A DNA stretch of 58,109 nt from assembly GCA_902825845.1 (NCBI GenBank), contig CADECM010000026.1, forward strand, positions 1-58,109. The letters are read 5' to 3'. Below are positions 43,564-52,852 of the stretch, one piece after another. Positions within the stretch are counted from its first letter, which is position 1. Each line of letters begins with the position of its first letter. The notes beneath the pieces are model-generated. The model did no database searches and was not told the origin of the DNA. It saw nothing but the letters and a program-made list of their open reading frames with translations. A program made the translations under genes and the position numbers. The DNA comes from an uncultured beta proteobacterium (GTDB lineage Bacteria > Pseudomonadota > Gammaproteobacteria > Burkholderiales > SG8-41).

Positions 43564-46500
43564 TCATTCGCCGCGTGGGCCGCGCGCCAGACGCAAGTAC
43601 ATTCTTTGGCTGATGGCCAGCGGATCGCGGCCGTATTTGTCGGTCCATTCCTGCGCCGGTTGCGGCTTTGCCACCAGGTAACCCTGCACAAAATCGCAGT
43701 TATGCTGTGCAAGGAACTGCATTTGCTCGGGCCGCTCCACGCCCTCGGCGATGACTTTGAGCCGCAAGCCATGCGCCATGGAAATAATCGTGCGCGTAAT
43801 GGCAGCGTCGTCCAGATCCTCCGGTATGTCGCGCACAAACGAGCGGTCGATCTTGAGCGCATCCAGCGGGAATCGCTTCAGATAACTCAGGCTCGAATAG
43901 CCGGTGCCGAAATCGTCGACCGAAATGGAAATGCCCAGCAACTTGAGCACCTGCAGGGTGCCGATGGCCACGTCGGCGCCCGCCATCAGCACGCTTTCCG
44001 TGATCTCCATCTCGATCATTCTGGGGTCGATCATTTCCTCGTCCAGAATGCGCTTCACCCGCGTCGCGAAGCCGGCTTCGGAAAACTGCCGCGCCGACAC
44101 ATTGAGCGCCACCGGCAGATTGCCCATGCCGTATTTTTCCCAGGTTCGCAGCTGTGCGCACACTTCGCGGATCACCCACTCGCCCACCGGCACGATCAAT
44201 CCGGTCTCCTCCAGCACGGGAATGAACTCCGCGGGCGCCACCATGCCGCGCACCGGGTGTTTCCAGCGCAACAGCGCTTCGAAGCCGACGATCTGCTCGC
44301 CGTCCATGCGCGCCTTGGGCTGGTAATGCAGCGAAAACTCCCCGCGTTCCAGCGCGCGGCGCAGGCTGTTTTCCAGCTTGAGCATTTCCACCGCGCGGCG
44401 TGTCATTTCGGCGTTGTAAAAGCGGTAGGCATTGCGCCCGGCGTTCTTTGCGCCGTACATCGCCGCGTCGGCATTGCGGATCAGCGTATCGGCGTCGGTG
44501 CCGTCGCGGCCCGCCAGCGCGATGCCGATGCTCACACCCACGTGAGCCTCTTCGGTGCCGACGTGGCAGGGGCGCCGCATCGCCTCCACAATGGCGGCCG
44601 CCACCCGTTCGGCATGCGCCGGGGTCGGCGCGTGGCGCAGGAGCAGCGCGAATTCATCGCCGCCCATGCGCGCCACCAGATCGTCGGGACTCACGATCTG
44701 CAGCAGCCGCTCGGTCAGTTGCTTTAACAGCTCGTCGCCGCTGGCGTGGCCCAGGGTATCGTTGATCTTCTTGAAGTGGTCGGCGTCGATCAGCAGCACC
44801 GCGACGTTCTGGCGGTCAGCGCCGGCCACCGCCTCGGTCAGCCGCTGGTGCAGCTGAATGCGGTTGGGCAGTCCGGTCAGCGCATCGTGCAGCGACGCAT
44901 GGGCGATCCGCTCTTCGGTCAGCCGCTGGTCGGTAATGTCTTCGGTAATGCCGACGATGCGCAACAGGTTGCCCTGCTCGTCGTGCACGGGAAATGCGCG
45001 GTCGTGCACCCAGCGCAATGCGCCATCGGTGCGCTGGATGCGGAAAATTTCGTCATAGTGTCCTTCGCCCGCACGCTTGCGCGCCTGGTGGATGCGCCGC
45101 CGGTCGTCCGGATGCACCGCGCCCACCAGTTTTCGCGGGTGGCGGTCGGTGTCCGCGCCGACCAGGCGGCGGCCGGCGGGGCTGATGTAAATCGTGCGCC
45201 CGCCAACCGGATCGATCATCCATAACGTCAACGGGATGTTGTCGGCAAACTGGCGGAATTGCTCTTCGCTTTCATGCAGCGCGGCGAGGGCGTTCTTGGT
45301 TTCCGACAGATCCTGCACGATGCTGATGAAGTGCAGCGGACTGCCGTCATTGCCGCGCACCAGGGAGGTGGCGACCGATATCCACACCAGCGAACCGTCC
45401 TTGCGCACAACCTGCTTCTCGCAGTAAGCCACCTCCAGATCGCGCGCCAGCAACTGGCGCTGCTGGTCGAGCGCGATTTCCATGTCGTGCGGACGATTGA
45501 CGTCCTCGATGCCCATGGTCATCAGTTCCGCGCGGCTGTAGCCGGTGAGATCGCAATACTTGTCGTTGACCTGCAGAAAGCGGTTTTCCGGCGATACCAC
45601 GGTAATGCCCACGCTCGCCTGATCGAAGGCGCTGCGAAAGCGCTCCTCGCTCAGGCGCAGGGCGTCCTCGGAGGATTTGCGTGCCGAAATGTCGCTTTGC
45701 GTGCCCACCAGCCGCAATGCCCGCCCCGCGGCGTCGCGTTGAAGAACCTCGCCGCTGGCGTGGCACCACAGCCAGCCGCCCGCCTGCGTGGCGAGGCGAT
45801 ACTCGATGTCGAGCCGTGGCGCGTGTCCCTTGAGCACCGCGATCGCGCACTGGCGCGCGCGATCGGCATCGTCCGGATGCATGCTGTCGCGCAACTGCGC
45901 GGTGCTCATCGACAGGGCGCGCTCCGGATGGCCCAGCATTTTCGGCCACATTTCGCTCACGCTGACCCGGTCCGCGGCCACATCCCACTCCCACATCGCC
46001 AGCCGCGAGGTATCCAGCGCAAGGCGGTAACGCTTTTCACTTTCCTGCAGCCGGTTGGCCGCTGCGGCGCGATAGGCGCGCAACGCCAACGCCGCCAGCA
46101 CGCCGGCCAATAGCAACATGGCCGTCAGCAAGGACGCTGCCGCAAAGTAATTTCGGCGCATCAGATAAAACCCGCTCAATGCGGCCGCTTCGGATTTGGC
46201 GACGATCACCACCAGCGGCAAATGATCGAGCGCGCGAAAACTGGCGATGCGCTGTTTGCTGTCGAGAGGTGTCGACAGTAACAATGTACCTTTGGGTTCG
46301 CCGGCGGCCACGCGCTGCAGGGCGGGCGAGCGTTGCAGCAGCTGGCCCGCACTAAAGCCTTCATCGCTGCGGCGCAGGCGCACAATGCCGTCGCGTCCAA
46401 TCAGGCTGATCACGGAGTCCTGTCCCAGATCGACCTCGCGGTAGAAGCGGTCGAAATAGTCGATATCGATACCGGCCGCCACGATGCCGGCAAAAGAGCC

Positions 46501-47025
46501 ATCCGCGTTGTTGAGGCGGCGTGACACGTTGATGCTGCGCTTGCCGGATGCGCGCCCTGTCTGGGGCGGCCCGATAAACATCTCGCCGCTATCGCGTTCG
46601 ACATGCGCGCGAAAATGCGGCCGGTCGGCGATGCTCAGCTTGCCGGCGGCGGGCGCGATGAGGGCAAGCATTCCGGTGGCATCGGCAGCGCCCACCGCGG
46701 TCAGCACCGGCTGTTGCGTGCGCAACATTTCGTCGACAACCGTCTGGCTCGGCGCGGGGCCGGATTCCACGCGGCTTTTCAGATTGCGCAATACGGTGTC
46801 GGCGGTGAGAAAAGTGCGCGTGACATGTTCTTCGATTGCATTGGCCAGATTGGCGGTTTCCCTGCTGGCGGCGGCAATATCCGCCTCGCGCGCCTGGGCA
46901 ACCAGCTTGAACGTGATCAGCCAGGTTGCCGCGATCAACACCAGCAGCGCCGCTGCAAACACGTAGGCCCGCGCATGCGGCCTGTCAAGCATGCGGCTGA
47001 AGCGCGCTGACGGTATCAGGCGCAT
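43564..47025 (-). CDS. Membrane-bound PAS-GGDEF-EAL cyclic-di-GMP enzyme
   Basis: A 1153-residue signalling protein. The N-terminal helix (about 20-43) and a second helix (about 285-315) frame a periplasmic sensor of dCACHE type. Three PAS/PAC modules follow, between about residues 325 and 705. A GGDEF domain (about 710-870) has the intact RMGGDEFALLL, and an EAL domain (about 885-1140) has EALLRW plus downstream acidic metal-site residues (NVSARQF, DDFGTGYSSLSYL). Both diguanylate cyclase and phosphodiesterase activities are therefore possible, controlled by the ligand sensor. It is the only two-domain c-di-GMP gene in the window. Confidence 0.95.
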   Translation of the reverse strand: MRLIPSARFSRMLDRPHARAYVFAAALLVLIAATWLITFKLVAQAREADIAAASRETANLANAIEEHVTRTFLTADTVLRNLKSRVESGPAPSQTVVDEMLRTQQPVLTAVGAADATGMLALIAPAAGKLSIADRPHFRAHVERDSGEMFIGPPQTGRASGKRSINVSRRLNNADGSFAGIVAAGIDIDYFDRFYREVDLGQDSVISLIGRDGIVRLRRSDEGFSAGQLLQRSPALQRVAAGEPKGTLLLSTPLDSKQRIASFRALDHLPLVVIVAKSEAAALSGFYLMRRNYFAAASLLTAMLLLAGVLAALALRAYRAAAANRLQESEKRYRLALDTSRLAMWEWDVAADRVSVSEMWPKMLGHPERALSMSTAQLRDSMHPDDADRARQCAIAVLKGHAPRLDIEYRLATQAGGWLWCHASGEVLQRDAAGRALRLVGTQSDISARKSSEDALRLSEERFRSAFDQASVGITVVSPENRFLQVNDKYCDLTGYSRAELMTMGIEDVNRPHDMEIALDQQRQLLARDLEVAYCEKQVVRKDGSLVWISVATSLVRGNDGSPLHFISIVQDLSETKNALAALHESEEQFRQFADNIPLTLWMIDPVGGRTIYISPAGRRLVGADTDRHPRKLVGAVHPDDRRRIHQARKRAGEGHYDEIFRIQRTDGALRWVHDRAFPVHDEQGNLLRIVGITEDITDQRLTEERIAHASLHDALTGLPNRIQLHQRLTEAVAGADRQNVAVLLIDADHFKKINDTLGHASGDELLKQLTERLLQIVSPDDLVARMGGDEFALLLRHAPTPAHAERVAAAIVEAMRRPCHVGTEEAHVGVSIGIALAGRDGTDADTLIRNADAAMYGAKNAGRNAYRFYNAEMTRRAVEMLKLENSLRRALERGEFSLHYQPKARMDGEQIVGFEALLRWKHPVRGMVAPAEFIPVLEETGLIVPVGEWVIREVCAQLRTWEKYGMGNLPVALNVSARQFSEAGFATRVKRILDEEMIDPRMIEMEITESVLMAGADVAIGTLQVLKLLGISISVDDFGTGYSSLSYLKRFPLDALKIDRSFVRDIPEDLDDAAITRTIISMAHGLRLKVIAEGVERPEQMQFLAQHNCDFVQGYLVAKPQPAQEWTDKYGRDPLAISQRMYLRLARGPRGE

Positions 47026-47219
47026 GGATGAGGCCCTTTGTCATGCAAGCGGTTAAGCATTTGCTCCTCCGGGCGCATCGCCGTTGCCGTCGCACGCGGC
47101 AATCTGGCTTGGCGCAGATACCGATACTACTCCAACTGGCAAAAACCGATAGATATCAGGTATTTGTGGAATCCGGGCGGGTTCGCCGGAAATGCCACCC
47201 CAAACGCTGTTAAATGACG

Positions 47220-48821
47220 CTAATGGCTGCTTTGCGCCAGGATCAGGTCCGCCCCCTTCTCCGCGATCATGATGGTCGGCGCGTTGGTGTTGCCCGACAC
47301 CAGCGTGGGCATCACCGACGCGTCCACCACGCGCAACCCGTGCACGCCGCGCACGCACAACTGTGGGTCCACCACGGCACCGTCGTCATTACCCATGCGG
47401 CAGGTACCCACCGGGTGATAGCTGATGCCGCCTTTCATGCGGATGTGATCGAGCAGCGCGTCGTCGCTCACGCAGTCGTCGCCGGGATCGCGTTCGCGCA
47501 CGATGTAACGGCGCATCGCCGGCTGATTCATGATCTGGCGTGAGGCTTTCAGGCCGGCCAGCAACACGCTGCAATCCTTCTCCGTGGCAAGGTAGTTGGG
47601 CTTGATCAGCGGCGCCTGCAGCGGATCGGCATTCTGGATCATCACGGTGCCGCGGCTCTCGGGCCGCAGCAGGCGCACCGCCGAATAAAATCCCGAAAAA
47701 TCGTGCAGACCATCGCTCAGTTTGTCGAAGCTGAACAGGCCCAGCCCGACCTGGATGTCGGGCGACTGCGCGGCCGCGTCGGCACGCAAAAAGCCCGCTG
47801 AATAAGATGCGGCCATGTTGAGCAGGCCCTTGCGCGTGAACAGATGGCGCAACGCCGCGGCCACGCTGCGCGTCTTGCTGTGCACGATGTCATTCAGCGT
47901 AATCGGTTCGGTGCATTCGTAGACGAGGCGGCCATTGAAATGATCCTGCAGATTGGCACCCACGCCCGGCATGTCCGCGACCACGGGGATGCCCATGCTT
48001 TGCAGCAACGCCGCCGGTCCCAGGCCGGAGAGCTGCAGTAGCTGCGGTGAGTTGAACGCGCCGCTGGCCAGAATCACCTCGCGCGCGGCGCTGGCGGTTT
48101 TTTTGACGCCATCCTGCAGATAGTCAATGCCGCTGGCGCGCGTGCCGTCAAACAACACCCGCGTCGCGTGCGCGCGCGTGACCACGGTAAGATTGCCGCG
48201 CTTGCGCGCGGGACGCAGGTAGCCCTTGGCCGCGCTGCAGCGCCAGCCGTTGCGCGCGGTCATCTGGATATAGCCGAAGCCTTCCTGCGTGGCACCGTTG
48301 AAATCGTCGTTGCGCGCGTAGCCGCAGGCCTGCGCCGCTTCGATGAAGGCATCGCACAGCGGGTGCGGCTCCGCGTGATCCGACACCTGCAGCGGCCCGC
48401 CCACGCCGTGGTATTCGCTTTCACCACGCGCCTGATCCTCGGCCTTGCGAAAATACGGCAGCACATCGTCGAAACCCCAGCCGCCATTGCCCTGCGCGCG
48501 CCACGCATCGTAGTCCTCGCGCTGGCCGCGGATGTACACCAGCCCGTTGATCGAACTCGACCCGCCCAGCACCTTGCCGCGTGGCTGCGCGATGCGCCGG
48601 TTGCCGATTGCGGGTTCGGGCTCGCCCTGGTAGAGCCAGTTCACCTCGGGGTTGGAGAAATGCTTGCCGTAACCCAGTGGAAAGTGAATCCAGAAACTGG
48701 TGTCCTCGCCGCCCGCTTCCAGCAGCAGCACGCGATGTTTGCCCGATGCGGTCAGCCGGTTGGCGAGCACGCAGCCGGCGCTGCCGGCGCCGGCGATGAT
48801 GTAGTCGTAAGTCTGTGCCAT
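47220..48821 (-). CDS. GMC family FAD oxidoreductase 2 (choline dehydrogenase-like)
   Basis: A 533-residue GMC oxidoreductase with GAGSAGCVLANRL near the N-terminus, RGKVLGGSSSINGLVYIRG (family signature) and SYHPVGTCRMG near the C-terminus with the active-site histidine. It resembles the gene at 2642-4288 but is clearly a separate paralogue. Its start is directly adjacent to the hydrolase stop upstream (TAAATG), so it is the last gene of a four-gene operon. It probably oxidises an alcohol formed or released by the upstream enzymes. Confidence 0.92.
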   Translation of the reverse strand: MAQTYDYIIAGAGSAGCVLANRLTASGKHRVLLLEAGGEDTSFWIHFPLGYGKHFSNPEVNWLYQGEPEPAIGNRRIAQPRGKVLGGSSSINGLVYIRGQREDYDAWRAQGNGGWGFDDVLPYFRKAEDQARGESEYHGVGGPLQVSDHAEPHPLCDAFIEAAQACGYARNDDFNGATQEGFGYIQMTARNGWRCSAAKGYLRPARKRGNLTVVTRAHATRVLFDGTRASGIDYLQDGVKKTASAAREVILASGAFNSPQLLQLSGLGPAALLQSMGIPVVADMPGVGANLQDHFNGRLVYECTEPITLNDIVHSKTRSVAAALRHLFTRKGLLNMAASYSAGFLRADAAAQSPDIQVGLGLFSFDKLSDGLHDFSGFYSAVRLLRPESRGTVMIQNADPLQAPLIKPNYLATEKDCSVLLAGLKASRQIMNQPAMRRYIVRERDPGDDCVSDDALLDHIRMKGGISYHPVGTCRMGNDDGAVVDPQLCVRGVHGLRVVDASVMPTLVSGNTNAPTIMIAEKGADLILAQSSH

Positions 48822-49580
48822 TTAGCGTGTCGCGTGATCCAGAAAGCGTTGGATGTGGCGCGCGAGTTCAGTCTCGGCACCGTTGAAATAGTGGTCGGCG
48901 CCGGCCACGGATACCTGCCCCGAGCCGCGGATGCGCTTGATCGCCTGCGCGCGCTGCGCGGCATGGGTGAGCACGGCGGGAAAGTCTTTCTCACCGTAAA
49001 TATCCAGCACCGGGGCCTTGAACGTCTGCGGCCGGTCATAGTCGCCACTGGTGATGCCGACCGAAGCCCACGCGTCGATGGCGCCGGCCCCGCCGCCGGC
49101 AAGGAACGCATTCACCATGCGCGACCCCATGCTGTGCGACACGATGGCGATCTTGCGCTGGCCCTTCTCGCGCAAAAATGCCACCGCCGACTGCAGCCGT
49201 TCTGCGGCATCGGGAAACAGCGCCGGATACTGCTCGCCTTTCGCATCGGCGGCGAGCACCGGCATTTGCACCGACAGCGTGGCATAGCCGTGCTCGGCCA
49301 GCTGGCTGCGCAGCACGTTGATCAGATTCCAGTCCGGATGCACGCCCATGCCGTGCACCACGATCACGCCTGCGCGGGCCTTGGCGTTGGGCGCGTAGAG
49401 CGCGAGGAATTTATGGCCGGATTTCTGCGCGAGATACACCGCATCGCCCACCAATATTGCCGGCGTGATCTCATCCGCCCAGCGCTTTTCGCGGGCGTGG
49501 TCGGGTGCCTGTGCCAGTGCGCATGTCGCAAAAAAATAATGCAATAAAAACAGATACTTATATAACATTATTCGATTCAT
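48822..49580 (-). CDS. Secreted alpha/beta hydrolase (DUF3530-like)
   Basis: A 252-residue alpha/beta-fold protein. A signal peptide of unusual composition (MLYKYLFLLHYFFATCALAQ) is partly encoded by an AT-rich repeat copy. VIVVHGMGVHPDWNLIN and the nucleophile elbow IVSHSMGSR fit the DUF3530-like hydrolase group, with a probable acid and His in the C-terminal half (AGADHYFNG). It likely acts in the periplasm on an ester or thioester. The start overlaps the enoyl-CoA hydratase stop (ATGA) and its stop abuts the GMC start. Confidence 0.82.
   Translation of the reverse strand: MNRIMLYKYLFLLHYFFATCALAQAPDHAREKRWADEITPAILVGDAVYLAQKSGHKFLALYAPNAKARAGVIVVHGMGVHPDWNLINVLRSQLAEHGYATLSVQMPVLAADAKGEQYPALFPDAAERLQSAVAFLREKGQRKIAIVSHSMGSRMVNAFLAGGGAGAIDAWASVGITSGDYDRPQTFKAPVLDIYGEKDFPAVLTHAAQRAQAIKRIRGSGQVSVAGADHYFNGAETELARHIQRFLDHATR
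49541..49574 (+). repeat. AT-rich dispersed repeat, copy 10 (inside signal peptide region)
   Basis: Reads ATAAAAACAGATACTTATAT then AACATTATTC. It covers the first codons of the hydrolase on the opposite strand and so provides its LYKYLFLLHY segment. Confidence 0.7.
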
Positions 49581-50359
49581 CGTGCAGTGAACCGCGGCGC
49601 GCGTTTGGCAAGGAATGCGGCCACGCCTTCGCGATAATCGTCAGTATCAAAGCAGGCGAAGCCTTCATCCCACGCTTGCGGCGGCACGTCGGCACGCACC
49701 GTGAGGCGCTCGATGAACTGCTTGTGCCAGCGCGCCACCAGCGGCGCACCCGCGGCAATGCGTTGCGCGGTGGCGTAAGCCTCCGTTTCCACCTGATCGT
49801 CGGCGACCACGCGATTCACCAGCCGCTTTTGCAGCGCTTCGGCGGCATCGAACACGCGGCCTTCGAGCAGAATTTCCAGCGCCACCGCGCGGCCGACCAG
49901 CGCCAGCAGGCCGGCCAGTTCGCCGTAGCCCATGGTGAGTCCCAGTTTGTTGATGGGCACGCCGAAACGGCTGGCCTCGCCGCAGATGCGCAGGTCGCAG
50001 CAGGCCGCGATTTCCAGCCCGCCGCCCACGCACGCGCCCTTGATCATCGCCACCGTGGGGTGTTCGCAGCCGGACACTGCCTGCATGGTGTCGTGAATCA
50101 GGTTGCCGTAGACCTTCGCCTGTTTTGCATCGGCGCGTTCGCTGGCGAATTCGGCAATGTCGGCGCCCGCGGCGAAGGCCTTGTCGCCGGCGCCGCGCAG
50201 CACCACGCAGCGCAGCGTGTCGTCGGCCGACAACGCGCGCATGGCCGTCCCCAGTTGTTGCCACATCGGCTTGCTGAGCGCGTTGAGCCGCTGCGGGTTG
50301 TTCAGCACGACGGTGGCGACGCTGCCGTCGCGCGTGACGATGACGGGCGCGTTGCTCAC
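49577..50359 (-). CDS. Enoyl-CoA hydratase/isomerase family protein
   Basis: A 260-residue crotonase-fold protein. The oxyanion-hole regions FAAGADIAEFAS and KGACVGGGLEIAACCDLRI are present, the latter with a glutamate near the catalytic position. It acts on enoyl- or related acyl-CoA in the cytosol. The GTG start overlaps the upstream TIM-barrel stop (GTGA) and its stop overlaps the hydrolase start (ATGA), so the four genes 47220-51186 are strongly coupled. Confidence 0.92.
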   Translation of the reverse strand: MSNAPVIVTRDGSVATVVLNNPQRLNALSKPMWQQLGTAMRALSADDTLRCVVLRGAGDKAFAAGADIAEFASERADAKQAKVYGNLIHDTMQAVSGCEHPTVAMIKGACVGGGLEIAACCDLRICGEASRFGVPINKLGLTMGYGELAGLLALVGRAVALEILLEGRVFDAAEALQKRLVNRVVADDQVETEAYATAQRIAAGAPLVARWHKQFIERLTVRADVPPQAWDEGFACFDTDDYREGVAAFLAKRAPRFTAR

Positions 50360-51186
50360 TGGACCTTTACACCCGCGGCGCCGGCCTTTTTCACAAAAAA
50401 TGCGCGCGCGGCCAGCATATCGTCGAGCGTGCCAAAAGCGTTGGTATAGTGGCCCTTGAAGCCCGCGCCCTCAATCAATTTGAACATTTTGCCGAAGTTC
50501 AGATTGCCCTTGCCCGGCACCAGATGTTCCTCGAAGCCGTTACGCCAGCAGTCGGCCAGCCGCACCTCGTGCACGCGTTTGAAGTTGAGCGCCTTCACGA
50601 AACCTTCGATGCCCTCGGGCACCAGGTGCGCGTGGTTGGCGGTAAACGACAGCTTGAAGCTGGGCGACTTGATATCCCAGTAGTACTGCCATTCCTCGAT
50701 CGTGTGCGCGAGGTAATGCACCTCGGCGGTGTCCGGCTCCTTGTTGAGATTTTCCAGCAGAACCAGCGCCTTTTTCTTTTCGGCGTAGGCAACGATGCGC
50801 TGCAGGCGCGCCTTGCCCGCCGCCATGCGCATGTCTTTGTCCTTGGTGAAATGGTAGCCCGCGTGCATCTCGGTCCAGCTGGCACCGAGTTTCACCACCA
50901 GATCGACATAGCGCTTCAGGTAATCGGTGACCGCGTCCGACACCAGCGGCGAATACTCGGCCACGTTCACCGCCGAACTCGAGTGCAACCCCAGTTCGAG
51001 ACCGTGTTTGTCGAGCAGCTTGCGCACCGCGGCGCAGCGTTTGCCGTCGAATCTGGTCAGCGCGTTGTCGCCGGTGTCGAGCTGGATGTCGATATGCCTG
51101 AGCCCGTTGCCTGCCGCCCACGCGATCGCGTCTTCGAGCTTCAGGCGGCGGCTGATATCGATGCCGATGCGGTCTATGAAAGCCAT
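50356..51186 (-). CDS. Sugar phosphate isomerase/epimerase family TIM-barrel protein
   Basis: A 276-residue AP-endonuclease-2-like TIM-barrel protein. Metal-binding-type segments appear in order: ELGLHSS, TEMHAGYHF, VLLENLNKEP and SFTANHAHLVPEG. Members isomerise or epimerise sugars and related metabolites. The ATG at 51186 is preceded by a GAAGAGGCAGGA purine stretch, so it is preferred to a longer start at 51231. It is the first gene of the leftward operon, divergent from the MmgE/PrpD gene; the 184-bp gap between them should hold both promoters. Confidence 0.82.
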   Translation of the reverse strand: MAFIDRIGIDISRRLKLEDAIAWAAGNGLRHIDIQLDTGDNALTRFDGKRCAAVRKLLDKHGLELGLHSSSAVNVAEYSPLVSDAVTDYLKRYVDLVVKLGASWTEMHAGYHFTKDKDMRMAAGKARLQRIVAYAEKKKALVLLENLNKEPDTAEVHYLAHTIEEWQYYWDIKSPSFKLSFTANHAHLVPEGIEGFVKALNFKRVHEVRLADCWRNGFEEHLVPGKGNLNFGKMFKLIEGAGFKGHYTNAFGTLDDMLAARAFFVKKAGAAGVKVQ

Positions 51187-51370
51187 TCCTGCCTCTTCAA
51201 TTGCGGGTGGGTGCGCCGCATCATAGCGCAACGCGACGACGCAGCGAAGTGACGCAGCGCTGCGCGATCACGCCCACATTGCGTCGCAAATGGCCAACAA
51301 TTTGCGGGCGAGGGTATAGTAGCTTTTTTTCGGTGCCCGACGATTCACAGCCTTCAAAGGAGATTTCACC

Positions 51371-52771
51371 ATGCTGACCAGGCAACTCGCCACCTTTGTC
51401 ATCAACACCCGGGAAGGCGATGTGCCGCCGGATGTTCTGGATGGCGCGCGCAACGCGCTGCTCGATACGCTCGGTTGCGCGATGGCCGGCAGTCTGGACG
51501 AATGCTCGGAGATCGCGCAGCGCATGGTGCGCGACACCGGCGCGCGCGCGCAGTCCACCGTGGTCGGCACGCGGCTGTCGACCTCGCCCGCGGAGGCGGC
51601 ATTTGCCAACGGTCTTGCCGCGCATGCGCTCGACTTTGACGATTCGCTGGTTACCCTGCGCGGGCATCCCACGGCGCCGATGCTGGGTGCCGGCCTCGCG
51701 GTGGGCGAGGCGACGGGCGCCAGCGGCAAGGCGGTGCTGGCGGCAATCGCGCTGGGCCTGGAAGCCGGCGGCAAGATCGGTCCGGCGCTGGGCGCGGGAC
51801 ACTACATGAAGGGCTGGCACAGCACCGCCACGGTGGGGGTGTTTTCCTCGACCGTGGTCGCAGCGCGCCTGTGGGGGCTCAGCGTCGAGCAGCTGCAGAC
51901 CGCGTGGGGCATCGCCGCCTCGGAGGCGTCCGGGCTGATCCGCAATTTCGGCAGTATGACCAAACCATTTCATGCCGGCCACGCTGCGCGCAGCGCGGTA
52001 ACGGCGGCGTGGCTGGCCAAGAACGGATTCACCGCGGATCAGAATATCTTCGATGGCGAGAACAATTTCTTCAGCACCTACGCCGGGGCGGACGCGGTGC
52101 CGCTGGCATCCACTCTCGCCACGCTGGGCGCACCGTGGGAGATGCTGAACCCCGGCATTTACGTCAAGCGCTTCCCGTGCTGCTATTGCAACCATCGGCC
52201 GGTGGGCGGCATGTTTGAGCTGATCAAGCAACACCAGATCAAGGCCGAAGAAGTCACCAAGGTGCGCATCGGCTTCCTGCCGGGCGCGGACACGCCGCTG
52301 ATCCACCGCGACCCGCACACCGGTCTCGAAGGCAAGTTCAGCATGGAATACAATGCGGCCGCCACGTTGCTCGACGGCAAGCTCGTCATGGAGACGTTTA
52401 CCGATGCCATGGTGCAGCGGCCGCAGATCCGCGCCTTCATGCCCAAGGTGGAGCGGTTTTACATTCCCAGCGACAAATTCTTTTCCGGCACCACCGGCTA
52501 CAACGACATCGAAATCGAAACCACGCGCGGCACCTTCAAACTGCATATCGACCGCGTGCCGGGTTCGCCGGCGTGGCCGATGACGACCGACGATCGCGCG
52601 GAGAAATTCATGGATTGCGCCGGGCGCGTGCTGGGCAGCGCGGACGCGAAAAAATTGTTTGAGCTGGTTGAGCGCTGCGGCGAGTTGAAGCGCATCGCCG
52701 AACTCACGCGTGCCACGGTGCCCGACGAAGCAAAGCAGGGCGCGCACGACGCTGCCAGGGCCAGCGCCTGA
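51371..52771 (+). CDS. MmgE/PrpD family protein
   Basis: A 466-residue protein of the MmgE/PrpD family (2-methylcitrate dehydratase and iminodisuccinate epimerase relatives). Family segments: ALLDTLGCAMAGS near residue 35, HALDFDDSLVTLRGHPTAPM, ATVGVFSSTVVAARLWGL and KPFHAGHAARSAVTAAWLA. A strong AAAGGAG ribosome site precedes the ATG. It begins a rightward catabolic operon with HpaI-type aldolase and E1 genes. Since no PrpB or PrpC genes are here, a propionate-specific role is not supported; a dehydratase or isomerase role on another tricarboxylic or hydroxy acid is more likely. Confidence 0.88.
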   Translation: MLTRQLATFVINTREGDVPPDVLDGARNALLDTLGCAMAGSLDECSEIAQRMVRDTGARAQSTVVGTRLSTSPAEAAFANGLAAHALDFDDSLVTLRGHPTAPMLGAGLAVGEATGASGKAVLAAIALGLEAGGKIGPALGAGHYMKGWHSTATVGVFSSTVVAARLWGLSVEQLQTAWGIAASEASGLIRNFGSMTKPFHAGHAARSAVTAAWLAKNGFTADQNIFDGENNFFSTYAGADAVPLASTLATLGAPWEMLNPGIYVKRFPCCYCNHRPVGGMFELIKQHQIKAEEVTKVRIGFLPGADTPLIHRDPHTGLEGKFSMEYNAAATLLDGKLVMETFTDAMVQRPQIRAFMPKVERFYIPSDKFFSGTTGYNDIEIETTRGTFKLHIDRVPGSPAWPMTTDDRAEKFMDCAGRVLGSADAKKLFELVERCGELKRIAELTRATVPDEAKQGAHDAARASA

Positions 52772-52786
52772 CGGAGCAAAAATTAT

Positions 52787-52815
52787 CGTTTAAAAACAAA
52801 TAGTTACAGTTATTC
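52787..52815 (+). repeat. AT-rich dispersed repeat, copy 11
   Basis: Reads GTTTAAAAACAAATAGTTAC then AGTTATTC, one of the best copies, and nearly identical in its core to the one at 10047. It lies between the MmgE/PrpD stop and the aldolase start. Confidence 0.75.
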
Positions 52816-52852
52816 ACCGAACAGCCCTCATGCAAAGGATTGGAGAACCCGG

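Noticed and set aside
51292..51320. Promoter upstream of the MmgE/PrpD gene (TATAGT at 51315)
   Set aside because: The -10-like box lacks an acceptable -35 at normal spacing.
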